Assembly: GCA_937925595.1 (NCBI GenBank)
Contig: CALALQ010000103.1
Span: forward strand, 1 to 57,920
Direction: 5' to 3'
DNA: 57,920 nt
Source: an uncultured Demequina sp.
Lineage (GTDB): Bacteria > Actinomycetota > Actinomycetes > Actinomycetales > Demequinaceae
Shown here in pieces: positions 42,163 through 50,719 of the stretch. The notes below the pieces were generated by a model that was not told the origin of the DNA, did not search any database, and saw only the letters and a list, made by a program, of their open reading frames with translations. The first letter of the stretch is position 1. Each line of letters opens with the position of its first letter. The position numbers and the translations under genes are program-made.

Positions 42163-43208
42163 GAGGACTTTCCGGTCTCCACCTGGATCTTGGTGATGAT
42201 GCCGTTCTCCTCATCGAAGAACTTGGGGTTGGCCGCATCCCAGCCACCGAAGTAGTCGTTGATCGTGACCAGCGTGCCCGGCGTCGGGAACGGGTTCGAG
42301 GGGTCGTTGGCTCCCTCGACCTCACCGATTTCCACCCCGTCGATCACAGGACGGAAGCCTAGCTTCACGAACTCCGCCTGCGCCTGCTGGGTGAGAACAA
42401 AGTCGAGCCACGCCTTGGCCTTGGGGTTGGCGTCCTTGAGGACGGCACCGGGGTTGTCGATGCGCAGCGTGACATCGGGAACGATGTAGTCGAGCTTCTC
42501 GCCGTTCTGGCGAGCGAGGATCGTCTCGTTCTCGTAGGACAGCAGCACATCGCCGGTGCCGGCGAGGAACGCGGAGGTCGCGTCACGGCCGGAGCCCGGC
42601 AGCGCCACGATGTTGTTGAACAGCTTCGTGGTGAAGTCGATCGCCGCCTGCTCCGAGCCGCCCTTCTCCTGGGCATGCGCCCACGCCGCGAGGATGTTCC
42701 AGCGCGCGGCGCCGGAGGAGCCGGGGTTGGACGTCACGATCGTGACGTCGTCCTTAATGAGGTCGTCCCAGCCCTGAATGTTCTTGGGGTTGCCCTCACG
42801 CACGGCGATCACGACGAGCGACGACGTGACGATGCCGCCGGTGGGGCCGTCCTTCCAGCTCTCATCGACCAGACCGGCCTTCACCAGGCGAGTCACGTCA
42901 CCCTCAAGTGAGAAGTGAACGTAGTCGGCCTTGAGACCCGCCTCGACGGCTCGGCTCTGGTCGCCAGATGCGCCGTAGGACTCGACCCACGAGACGCCTG
43001 CGCCTTCGTCCGTCTCCGCCCACAGCTTCTGCACGGCATTGTTGCCGGCCTTGGGAACCGCGTAGCCCACGAGGTTCAGGACGTCGCCGCCGTCAGCGGG
43101 GGCACCGGAACCCTGCGGAGAATCAACTGTCGCGGTACACGCGGACAGCATCATTGCGGCAACCGCCGCTGCACCTGCCAACCGTCCTGCGCGCACACGA
43201 ATACTCAT
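42159..43208 (-). CDS. cysP: Sulfate/thiosulfate-binding lipoprotein
   Basis: A 349-residue exported substrate-binding protein (Sbp/CysP). The lipobox LSAC is at about residues 21-24, then a Gly/Ser linker. Family stretches include SYGASGDQSRAVEAGLKADYV, TSNPGSSGAARWNILAAWA and LLSYENETIL, with sulfate-contacting Ser and Gly residues. ATG 43208 follows AAGGAGA, whereas an upstream ATG has none. It is the first gene of the operon and delivers sulfate to CysTWA. Confidence 0.94.
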   Translation of the reverse strand: MSIRVRAGRLAGAAAVAAMMLSACTATVDSPQGSGAPADGGDVLNLVGYAVPKAGNNAVQKLWAETDEGAGVSWVESYGASGDQSRAVEAGLKADYVHFSLEGDVTRLVKAGLVDESWKDGPTGGIVTSSLVVIAVREGNPKNIQGWDDLIKDDVTIVTSNPGSSGAARWNILAAWAHAQEKGGSEQAAIDFTTKLFNNIVALPGSGRDATSAFLAGTGDVLLSYENETILARQNGEKLDYIVPDVTLRIDNPGAVLKDANPKAKAWLDFVLTQQAQAEFVKLGFRPVIDGVEIGEVEGANDPSNPFPTPGTLVTINDYFGGWDAANPKFFDEENGIITKIQVETGKSS

Positions 43209-43327
43209 GATTTCTCCTTGGGGATCCCCCACGGGCTCATTCCCTATGGGTTCGGTAGACATTAGGTGCATATGGGGCCAGAGTCAACCTTCGCGACAAC
43301 GCTCCAGATAAACGGCAGGATGTGCTC

Positions 43328-43582
43328 GTGAGGTCTTGGGCATGGATCGTGGCTGCGCTCGTCGTCGTCACGGCGGCCGCGATCGGCGTCGCCTACGCGC
43401 TGCCGGGCGATGTCATCATTCCTGACGGCCCCACCTCCTCCCCCGCGCCCACCCTCAACACGAGCAATTGGCATGACCCGGCCTTCTCGTTCCGGGCGGG
43501 CGTCATCATCGCCGCGGCCCTCGTCGCGATGGCTGCGATCGCCCTCCTTGCCCGCGCCCTCGACAAGCGCCGCGGGCGATAG
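43328..43582 (+). CDS. Small two-TM membrane protein
   Basis: An 84-residue protein with two hydrophobic helices separated by a Pro/Thr/Ser/Asp-rich extracytoplasmic loop (IIPDGPTSSPAPTLNTSNWHD) and a basic C-terminus (ARALDKRRGR). GTG 43328 has AGGA 7 bp upstream; GTG 43322 is too close to it. It is followed 36 bp later by the Abhydrolase_9 gene. Not recognised. Confidence 0.6.
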   Translation: MRSWAWIVAALVVVTAAAIGVAYALPGDVIIPDGPTSSPAPTLNTSNWHDPAFSFRAGVIIAAALVAMAAIALLARALDKRRGR

Positions 43583-43618
43583 TCTGCGCTCAGGTCGCCC
43601 CACCCCCAGGAGGCTCCG

Positions 43619-45373
43619 ATGACCCAGACCCCCACCAAGCCGAAGCCGCCCTCCACACCCGCGCCAGCGTCGGGCAGGAAGCGTCCTCCCAAAGCCTTCG
43701 CCTTCCACTACAGCCGCTGGGGACTGCTGGGCGCGCTGCTGTTCTTCAGCGCGTCGCTGGTGCCGTCGCTCATGCCGCGCACAGGGGTGGCGCAGGGCAT
43801 CATCAGCGGCATCACCTCGGTGATCGGGTACGGCTTTGCCACGGGTTTTGTGGCGCTGTGGCATTACCTTGGCGGGCACGTTCCGCAGGGCACCGTCCGA
43901 CGCTGGATTCTGTCCGTCGTCACCCTCGCCTTGGCCGCATTGCTGGGTCTTTCGGTGTGGAAGTTTGTGGGCTGGCAGAACGACGTTCGCGAGATCTTCG
44001 GAGTCGAGCCCCTGTCCCCCACGATCTGGCCAACGATCTTGATCGTCGGCGCGATCATCGCGTACCTGCTGCTCGCGCTGGCTCGCGGGCTTCGCGCGCT
44101 GTTCCGGTGGGCTGGCGACAAGTTCTCCGCTTGGCTGCCGCGCCGGCTCGCGGTGACGCTCTCGACCACCGTGACGCTGCTCGTCATCTGGGGCCTGCTC
44201 TCTGGAGCGATCGTCGACGGCTTCTTCGCGGTGAGCAACCGCATGTTCTCCACTCGCGACTCCGGGGACAAGCCGCTCGTGGTGGAGCCGACGTCTGCGC
44301 TCAAGTCAGGCAGCCCTGCGTCGCTCGTGAAGTGGGATGAGCTGGGCCGTCAGGGCCGCGACTTCATCTCCCGCACCACCACGGTCGAGCAGATCAATGA
44401 GGTGACCGGCGGCGGGGCGCTCGAGCCCATCCGAGTCTACGTGGGCCTCAAGTCCGCAGACACCGTCCAGGGCCGCGCGGACCTGCTGCTTGAGGAGCTC
44501 AAGCGCACCGGCGCGTTCGACCGCAAGGCGATTCTGCTGTGCGCCACCACCGGCACCGGCTGGCTTGACCCCAATGCGATGGACCCGGTGGAGTTCATGT
44601 TCAACGGCGACAGCGCGATTGCGGGCGTGCAGTACTCCTACCTGCCCAGTTGGATCTCGCTGTTCGCTGACCAGCAGGTGGTCACCGACACCTCGCAGGT
44701 GGTCTTCCAGACCATTCACGATTACTGGGTGACGCTTCCAGAAGGCTCGCGACCAGAGCTGTACCTCTTTGGACTGTCCCTAGGCTCCTTTGGCCAGGAG
44801 GCGGTGCTCGGCGACGTCAACATGCTCAACGCGCCAGTCGATGGCGCGCTGCTCGCGGGACCGCCATTCCTCAACCCGCTGCACACCGAGCTCACGGACA
44901 ACCGCGATCCCGGCAGCCCCGCGTGGAACCCCTGGTACGGAGAGGGTCGCACGGTGCGCTTCACCGCCAAGGACGACCTCCTCAAGCGTGATGAGGGGCT
45001 GTGGGGACCCGACACCCGGCTCGCCTATCTCCAGCACGGGTCCGACGGCGTGGTCTGGTTCTCTCCCACCCTCCTGTATCGCTCCCCCGATTGGCTCGCC
45101 GACGGCCAGCGAGCGCCAGATGTCTCCGACCGCGTGCAGTGGGTGCCGGTCGTGACGTTCTGGCAGGTCGCGTTCGATCTCGCCCTCGCTGGCGCCGCTC
45201 CCGACGGCTACGGACACATGTACGCGGTGCGCGACTACACCCAGGCGTGGGCTGGCGTGTTCAACATTCCCGGCTGGACCGATGAGGACACTGATGCCGT
45301 CGCGACCTATGTCCAACAGCGGCACGATGAGTTCAACGCGCGGATCGCCGCACTCACGACGGACGCGAACTAG
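43619..45373 (+). CDS. Alpha/beta-hydrolase family membrane protein (DUF2319/Abhydrolase_9)
   Basis: A 584-residue protein. A proline-rich N-tail, then about five TM segments (residues 35-215) and a C-terminal alpha/beta-hydrolase domain with the nucleophile elbow GLSLGS (Ser387). A second conserved run is WLDPNAMDPVEFMFNGD, typical of this actinobacterial family. An acyl ester or phospholipid substrate near the membrane is plausible but unknown. The final stop overlaps the first bases of the LigD remnant's stop on the other strand. AGGAGG lies about 6 bp before ATG 43619. Confidence 0.88.
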   Translation: MTQTPTKPKPPSTPAPASGRKRPPKAFAFHYSRWGLLGALLFFSASLVPSLMPRTGVAQGIISGITSVIGYGFATGFVALWHYLGGHVPQGTVRRWILSVVTLALAALLGLSVWKFVGWQNDVREIFGVEPLSPTIWPTILIVGAIIAYLLLALARGLRALFRWAGDKFSAWLPRRLAVTLSTTVTLLVIWGLLSGAIVDGFFAVSNRMFSTRDSGDKPLVVEPTSALKSGSPASLVKWDELGRQGRDFISRTTTVEQINEVTGGGALEPIRVYVGLKSADTVQGRADLLLEELKRTGAFDRKAILLCATTGTGWLDPNAMDPVEFMFNGDSAIAGVQYSYLPSWISLFADQQVVTDTSQVVFQTIHDYWVTLPEGSRPELYLFGLSLGSFGQEAVLGDVNMLNAPVDGALLAGPPFLNPLHTELTDNRDPGSPAWNPWYGEGRTVRFTAKDDLLKRDEGLWGPDTRLAYLQHGSDGVVWFSPTLLYRSPDWLADGQRAPDVSDRVQWVPVVTFWQVAFDLALAGAAPDGYGHMYAVRDYTQAWAGVFNIPGWTDEDTDAVATYVQQRHDEFNARIAALTTDAN

Positions 45374-45624
45374 CTCAGCAGGTCCTTGGGCGACTTGTCC
45401 GTTCGGAAGCCGCGCCACACGGGGTGGCGGAACCGCCCCTCTGACGTGCGCTCCCTGAACTGCACCTCGCCCACTCGCGTCGCGGCCACCCACGTGGCGT
45501 CGCGCCCGTCCGACGCTGGCACAGCTACCGCTGGGGTCTTGCGTTCGAGCCTGCTCAGTTGGGCACGGATCTCGCGGCGCTCTTTGGCGCCAAAACCGCT
45601 CGCGCGGCCAAGCAGAAGTCCTCC
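45370..45624 (-). pseudogene. ligD: C-terminal remnant of ATP-dependent DNA ligase (LigD)
   Basis: An open minus frame of 84 codons, from a TGA at 45625-45627 down to TAG at 45370-45372, with no start codon of its own. It reads GFGAKERREIRAQLSRLERK and later RVGEVQFRERTSEG, FRHPVWRGFRTDKSPKDLL, which is the OB-fold tail of bacterial ATP-dependent DNA ligases. All catalytic parts (KxDG motif, polymerase and nuclease domains) are missing. The ligase body should have continued to the right, where a lysine-rich tail on the opposite strand now begins. Confidence 0.8.
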
Positions 45625-45723
45625 TCAGGTACAAAGAAAAAGGCGACCTCGTCCGCCAAGAAAAACAGCCGAAGCAACGCCGCCAAGACCAGGACGGGGA
45701 CCCGCAAGAAGAAGGCAAGTTAG
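45610..45723 (+). pseudogene. ku: Lysine-rich C-terminal tail, likely remnant of Ku
   Basis: In the plus frame ending at TAG 45721, the last ~35 codons encode KQKSSSGTKKKATSSAKK and then KTRTGTRKKKAS, a low-complexity basic tail like those ending bacterial Ku (also HU- or TopA-like proteins). The sequence just upstream belongs to the LigD tail on the other strand and no start is present. In M. tuberculosis ku and ligD are divergent neighbours. A deletion between them would give this exact arrangement. Confidence 0.5.
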
Positions 45724-45740
45724 CGTCGGGCCTGCTAGAA

Positions 45741-45791
45741 AGCAGACGGAGGACGCTCCCTTGTCCTTCGGGAACGCCCTCCGTGCCTGCT
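45741..45791. terminator. Long stem-loop downstream of the NHEJ remnant
   Basis: AGCAG-ACGGAGG (45741-45752) pairs with CCTCCGT-GC-CTGCT (45778-45791), and TCCC/GGGA form an inner stem. No T-run follows. It probably was the terminator of the lost plus-strand gene and now insulates the antiporter gene. Confidence 0.55.
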
Positions 45792-45878
45792 AACGAGCAA
45801 GTTTCCTCAAACGCAACTCCGCGAAAAGGACAAAGGGAACCCCTGGGGCCCGGCCCACGCGGCGCGTAAACTCTGTGC

Positions 45879-47492
45879 ATGTTGCACCATGCCCCCCTGC
45901 TGATGACCGTCGCGGTGGGGTTTGTGGCGGCCTTCATCCTGGGATTGATCGCGCAGAGACTGCGGCTTTCTCCCATCGTGGGCTACCTGCTCGCTGGCGT
46001 GATCATCGGCCCCTTCACACCCGGATACGTGGCCGATACCGCCATTGCGGGTCAGCTTGCGGAGATCGGCGTGATCCTGCTGATGTTCGGCGTTGGCCTG
46101 CACTTTTCGATGCGCGACCTGCTCGCGGTGAAGAAGGTCGCGCTGCCGGGCGCCGTGGCCCAGATCGCAGTGGCGACATCACTGGGGGCGGTTCTTGGCC
46201 TGGTTCTTGGCTGGTCGCTTGGCGCTTCGCTGCTGTTCGGGCTCGCACTGTCCGTCGCCTCGACCGTGGTGCTGCTGCGAGCGCTTGAGGAGCGACAGCT
46301 GCTCGACACCCGCGGCGGACACATCGCGGTGGGCTGGCTGATCGTCGAGGACCTCGCGATGGTGGTCGCGCTCGTGGCGATCCCTGTCATCGCGCAGGAT
46401 GCCGGGGGCCCTGGGGCGCTTGCCGGCGCGCTGGCCTGGACCGCCGTGAAGGTGAGCATCTTCGTGGCGCTCATGATCATCGTGGGCCGCCGCGTCATCC
46501 CGTGGATGCTTGCCAAGGTCGCCGCGACGGGAAGCCATGAGCTGTTCACGCTGGGCGTGCTCGCGCTCGGAATCGGTGTGGCCGTAGGCGCCGCGTATCT
46601 GTTCGACGTCTCGATGGCGCTTGGCGCGTTCTTCGCCGGCATGATCCTCAAGGAGTCCGAACTGTCGCACCGCGCTGCCGACGACTCGCTTCCGCTGCGC
46701 GACGCGTTCGCCGTCTTGTTCTTCGTGTCCGTTGGGATGCTCGCGGACTGGCGCATCGTGGTGGAGCGTCCGCTCGCGGTGGTCGCTGCGGTGCTCGTCA
46801 TCGTCGTGGGCAAGTTCGTGGCCGCCTACGTCCTGGTGCGACTGCTGCGCTACGCGAGATCCATGGCGCTTGTCATCGCCGCCGCTCTTGCCCAGATCGG
46901 CGAGTTCTCGTTCATCCTCGCGACGCTTGGACGCGACCTCGAGCTGCTGCCAGGGGACGCGAACGACCTGCTGCTCATGGGCGCGATCATCTCCATCTGC
47001 CTCAACCCCGCGCTGTTCGCCTGGGCGTCGAGCGCCTATCGCGCCTCGCATATGCCGGAGCGATCCATCTACGGCAAAGCGAGCGTGGTCATCGTGGGCT
47101 ACGGGCGAGTGGGGGCGCGCGTCGCGAAGGGGCTGTGGGCTGACGGCGTGGAGGCCACGGTCATCGACGATGACGAGACTCGCGTCGAGGTCATCCGCGC
47201 CGCCGGCCACAAGGCGGTGCTGGGCAACGCGGTGCGCGCCAATGCCCAGCGCCAGGCGGGAGTCGGATCCGCGCATACGCTCATCATCGCGATCCCCGAC
47301 CCGCTCAATGCCGGGGCCATCGCCGAAACCGCTCGCAAGCTCAACCCAGGCATCGAGATCATGGCCCGCGGCCACCGCGACGCGGACGTCGAATACCTCA
47401 CCGAGAAGGGCGCGGATCGCGTCGTGGTGGGCGTCCACGAGGTGGCCGACATCATGATCGAGCAGGTCGAAGCCGAGCGCCCATCGCATTAA
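45879..47492 (+). CDS. Monovalent cation:proton antiporter with TrkA-N domain (KefB/YbaL, CPA2)
   Basis: A 537-residue protein. The N-terminal ~385 residues form 12-13 TM helices (SPIVGYLLAGVIIGPFTPG at the start, the paired helix GIGVAVGAAYLFDVSMALGA, and LAQIGEFSFILATLG). The C-terminal cytoplasmic TrkA-N domain (about 395-535) has a Rossmann motif VVIVGYGRVGARVAKGL and VIDDDETRVE, binding NAD(H). No TrkA-C domain is present, as in YbaL. Exports K+ or Na+ in exchange for H+, perhaps gated by redox or stress. Confidence 0.93.
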   Translation: MLHHAPLLMTVAVGFVAAFILGLIAQRLRLSPIVGYLLAGVIIGPFTPGYVADTAIAGQLAEIGVILLMFGVGLHFSMRDLLAVKKVALPGAVAQIAVATSLGAVLGLVLGWSLGASLLFGLALSVASTVVLLRALEERQLLDTRGGHIAVGWLIVEDLAMVVALVAIPVIAQDAGGPGALAGALAWTAVKVSIFVALMIIVGRRVIPWMLAKVAATGSHELFTLGVLALGIGVAVGAAYLFDVSMALGAFFAGMILKESELSHRAADDSLPLRDAFAVLFFVSVGMLADWRIVVERPLAVVAAVLVIVVGKFVAAYVLVRLLRYARSMALVIAAALAQIGEFSFILATLGRDLELLPGDANDLLLMGAIISICLNPALFAWASSAYRASHMPERSIYGKASVVIVGYGRVGARVAKGLWADGVEATVIDDDETRVEVIRAAGHKAVLGNAVRANAQRQAGVGSAHTLIIAIPDPLNAGAIAETARKLNPGIEIMARGHRDADVEYLTEKGADRVVVGVHEVADIMIEQVEAERPSH

Positions 47493-47610
47493 CGCAACAA
47501 TCGCTTTGCGAATTTCGGCACCCTCAGTTATCGTGCTTACAGTCCCCGCTTCAGCACGGCTTGGCGCCCTGGGGCCGCCCCGCCAGAACACCACTTGAGG
47601 GAGATTCCCT

Positions 47611-49920
47611 GTGACTTCAAGCCTTGCGGCGCCGCGTCCTCGCGCGGCCGCAACAGCGTCGGCCCTTCTCGCTCTCCTCGCGGTTGTCGCGAGCGTCTTG
47701 GTCATCGCGCTTCCCGCGCGAGCCGACGTGAGCGGATCTCTCGCCTGGAGCGTGAAGTCCTCGTTCCGCGGCTACATCATGGGCGCGGGCGGCTCGATCA
47801 CGGCCACCGACGGCGCGACAAATGCCGGCATGAGCACCACGTGGCCCGCCTCGAACTCCACCGTTGGCGCGGACGGCCTGGGCACCGTGAACTACGCGGG
47901 AACGCTCAAGTTCGTCTACGTAGACCACGGCATTGACATCACCCTCGCGGACCCGCGCATCACCATCACCAGTGACAGCGCCGCGGTGCTGTCCGTCTCC
48001 ACGACTTCCGGTCGCGTGGACTTCGCGACCTTGAACCTCGCGGGCGCCACGCGCAGCGAGGACGGCGGCATCGTCACCTACTCCGCGGTGCCCGCCGCGT
48101 TCACCCAGGAAGCGTCGGACATCTTCATCGGCAGCTACGCCCCCGGCAGCGCCGCGGACCCGCTGACCTTCTCCTTCCCGGCCCCCGCTGAGCCGGAGCC
48201 GACCCCGACGCCCGATCCGTCGGCGACGCCCGAGCCCACGCCGTCGGCCGAACCGACAGCCTCCCCCGAGCCTTCGGTGACCCCTGAGCCCGAGCCGTCC
48301 TCAACGCCCGAGCCGTCCTCAACGCCCAAGCCCACCACCAAGCCCAAGCCTCCTGCGCAGGACAGCAAGGTTGTCGGCCGTCTCACGTGGGGTGTGTCGA
48401 AGGCGTGGCGCGACTACATCACGGGCCCCATCGCGAACGGCACCATCTCCGTTGCTGGCGCGTCCTACTCCGGCGCCACCTTCACGTGGGTGCAGACCGG
48501 CGGCACGGTCGACGCGAAGAAGGGCACCGGCACCGCAACGTACGGCGGCTCGGTGCGCTTCACGGGGCACCGCGGAGTGCTTGACCGCAACTTCACGTCC
48601 CCGCAGGTGCGCCTCACGAGCAAGACCACGGCCGCGATCGACGTCACGGTCAACGGCACCAAGGTCACCCTCGCCACGGTGAACCTCGCGGCAGCGACCA
48701 CGACCAACCTCGACGGTGCCGTGCGCTACTCGGGCGCTCCCGCAACCCTCACCGCGGCGGGCACCTGGGTGTTCCTCGACTACTACCCCGCCGGGTTCGC
48801 GCTTGACCCCGTGACGGTGACGTTCGGCGTGGGAGCCAAGGCCAAGCCCGCAGGAGGCACCAAGGTCGTGGCCGCCGCGCGTGACGCCGCGAACACGGGC
48901 CTGCCGTCGACTCCCCCGGCGACCACCGGCATCGAGCTCGACGACGAAACCCTCGCCGATCTGCTCGCGGGCAAGTCCGTCACCGTGAGCGCCGAAGGCT
49001 TCGCGCCCGGCGAGCGCGTCTCGATCGTCATCTACTCCTCGCCCACGCTGCTGGGCACCACCACCGCCAACGACTCCGGCGTGGCCACGTGGACCGGCTC
49101 GCTCCCCGCATCGTTCACCGGCGACCACACGCTCGTGTTCATCGGCGCGAAGACCACCGCGAAGGGCATCACGCTGTCGATCCCCGAGCGCTCGCAGATC
49201 GAGGGCATGTGCCTCGCTGAAGACGCGACTCTGGCGTGGGGCTTCAAGGAGTCCTTCCGCGCGTACATCGACTCGACCATCGCCGGCGGCGGCTGGAAGG
49301 TCGACGGGGTCGAGGACAACGTGGGCATCTTTACGTGGTCCGGCGGCTCTGGCGGCATCGACCCTGCTGCCGGGCTGGGTTCGATCGGCTTCACCGGCTC
49401 GCTCGAGTTCACGGGCCACGAGGGCGTGCTTGACACCACGTTCTCCAACCCGCGTGTGGAGTTCAACGCAGACGGCGCCTTCCTGCTGCTCGACGTCGTT
49501 GGCGAGACCCGCGACGGAGTGGCCGTGAACGCCACCGGCGTGCGCTTCGCCGAGCTCGACCTCGACGCCGCGACCATCGAAGCCAAGGGTGCCATGGTGC
49601 TGCTGAGCGACATCCCCGCGACCCTCACCGAGGACGGCTCCGCCGCCTTCGGCACCTACCCCGCCGGCGAGTCGCTCGACCCCATCACCGTCACCGCGAC
49701 CGGCGCCCAGGGCTGCCTTGGCTTCCTCGCGGGTGAAGAGCTCGCGCCCACAGCAGAGCCGTCGCCGGCTCCTTCGACCAGCGAGACGCCCGACGCTGTG
49801 GCAGGGCCCAGCGGCGAGTCCAACTCTTCGCTGTATTGGCCATGGGTGGTGCTTGGCGCGCTGGTGCTCGCGGCCGTGGTTGGCGTGATCGCGTTCCGCA
49901 GGGGCAAGGCCGCGGCGTAA
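47611..49920 (+). CDS. htaA: Haem-binding cell-surface protein with three HtaA domains
   Basis: A 769-residue secreted, membrane-anchored haem receptor. GTG start, GAGGGAG upstream, signal peptide to about residue 38. HtaA domains begin near residues 43 (LAWSVKSSFRGYI), 256 (LTWGVSKAWRDYI) and 540 (LAWGFKESFRAYI); the tyrosine of each R-x-YI segment is a likely haem ligand. A Pro/Glu/Ser-rich spacer (192-250) separates domains 1 and 2, and an Ig-like region (about 445-530) separates 2 and 3. A C-terminal TM (737-760) and short basic tail anchor it. It probably passes haem to HmuT. It is convergent with hmuV, 19 bp away. Confidence 0.92.
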   Translation: MTSSLAAPRPRAAATASALLALLAVVASVLVIALPARADVSGSLAWSVKSSFRGYIMGAGGSITATDGATNAGMSTTWPASNSTVGADGLGTVNYAGTLKFVYVDHGIDITLADPRITITSDSAAVLSVSTTSGRVDFATLNLAGATRSEDGGIVTYSAVPAAFTQEASDIFIGSYAPGSAADPLTFSFPAPAEPEPTPTPDPSATPEPTPSAEPTASPEPSVTPEPEPSSTPEPSSTPKPTTKPKPPAQDSKVVGRLTWGVSKAWRDYITGPIANGTISVAGASYSGATFTWVQTGGTVDAKKGTGTATYGGSVRFTGHRGVLDRNFTSPQVRLTSKTTAAIDVTVNGTKVTLATVNLAAATTTNLDGAVRYSGAPATLTAAGTWVFLDYYPAGFALDPVTVTFGVGAKAKPAGGTKVVAAARDAANTGLPSTPPATTGIELDDETLADLLAGKSVTVSAEGFAPGERVSIVIYSSPTLLGTTTANDSGVATWTGSLPASFTGDHTLVFIGAKTTAKGITLSIPERSQIEGMCLAEDATLAWGFKESFRAYIDSTIAGGGWKVDGVEDNVGIFTWSGGSGGIDPAAGLGSIGFTGSLEFTGHEGVLDTTFSNPRVEFNADGAFLLLDVVGETRDGVAVNATGVRFAELDLDAATIEAKGAMVLLSDIPATLTEDGSAAFGTYPAGESLDPITVTATGAQGCLGFLAGEELAPTAEPSPAPSTSETPDAVAGPSGESNSSLYWPWVVLGALVLAAVVGVIAFRRGKAAA

Positions 49921-49939
49921 GCCGCGGGCTTGGCTCGCT

Positions 49940-50719
49940 CTAGGAGCGCACCGGCACGATGAGCGGGGCCCCCGTGGTGGGGTCTGGGACGATGCGCACG
50001 GGCGTTCCGTAGACCTCTTCGACGAGCTGCTCCGTAAGCACTTCTCCGGGCGCTCCCGCCGTCACGAGACGACCCTTGCTCATCACCGCGACGCGATCCG
50101 CGTAGGCGGCAGCCAGCGACAGGTCGTGGACCACCACGACCACCGCGACGCCGTCCCGGGCGAGCTGACGCGCAAGGCGCATGACGTCCTCTTGGTGGCG
50201 CAGATCCAGCGCCGCCGTGGGTTCGTCGAGCAGCACGATCGTGGCCTGCTGAGCCAGCACTCGAGCGAGCGACGCGCGAGCCCGCTCGCCGCCGCTGAGC
50301 GAAGTGAAGACACGATCTGCCAGGTGCGCGATGTCGGTGCGCTCCATAGCGTCGGCGATCGCAGCGTCGTCCTCATCGCTCTGCGGCGTGCCCTGCCAGG
50401 GCGCGCGACCCATCTCCACGACCTCTGCCACGCGGAATGCGAACGCGACGTTGTTGTCCTGAGTGAGGACGCCGCGGCGGCGCGCGAGCTCCTTGTGGGG
50501 CCACTCGGACAGCAGGCGCCCTTCAAGCTGGGTGCGACCGCTCGTGGGCTCCCGCTCCCCCGTAAGGAGGCTCAGCAGGGTGGACTTGCCTGCGCCATTG
50601 GGGCCCACGAGCGCGACGAGCTCGCCGTGATTCACCTCGAGCGTGACGCCGTCGACGAGGGTCGCGCCGCTGATCGTGTACGTCGCGTCGAGAGCGGCGA
50701 TTGCGGCTGGCTGGTTCAT
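49940..50719 (-). CDS. hmuV: Haem ABC transporter ATP-binding protein
   Basis: A 259-residue ATPase of the FepC/HmuV group. Walker A GPNGAGKSTLLSLLTG at about residue 38, Q-loop LTQDNNVAFAF, signature LSGGERARASLARVL, Walker B IVLLDEPTAALD, and switch VVVHDLSLAAAYAD are present. It overlaps hmuU by an ATGA and is the last gene of the haem operon. It powers haem import through HmuU. Confidence 0.94.
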   Translation of the reverse strand: MNQPAAIAALDATYTISGATLVDGVTLEVNHGELVALVGPNGAGKSTLLSLLTGEREPTSGRTQLEGRLLSEWPHKELARRRGVLTQDNNVAFAFRVAEVVEMGRAPWQGTPQSDEDDAAIADAMERTDIAHLADRVFTSLSGGERARASLARVLAQQATIVLLDEPTAALDLRHQEDVMRLARQLARDGVAVVVVVHDLSLAAAYADRVAVMSKGRLVTAGAPGEVLTEQLVEEVYGTPVRIVPDPTTGAPLIVPVRS

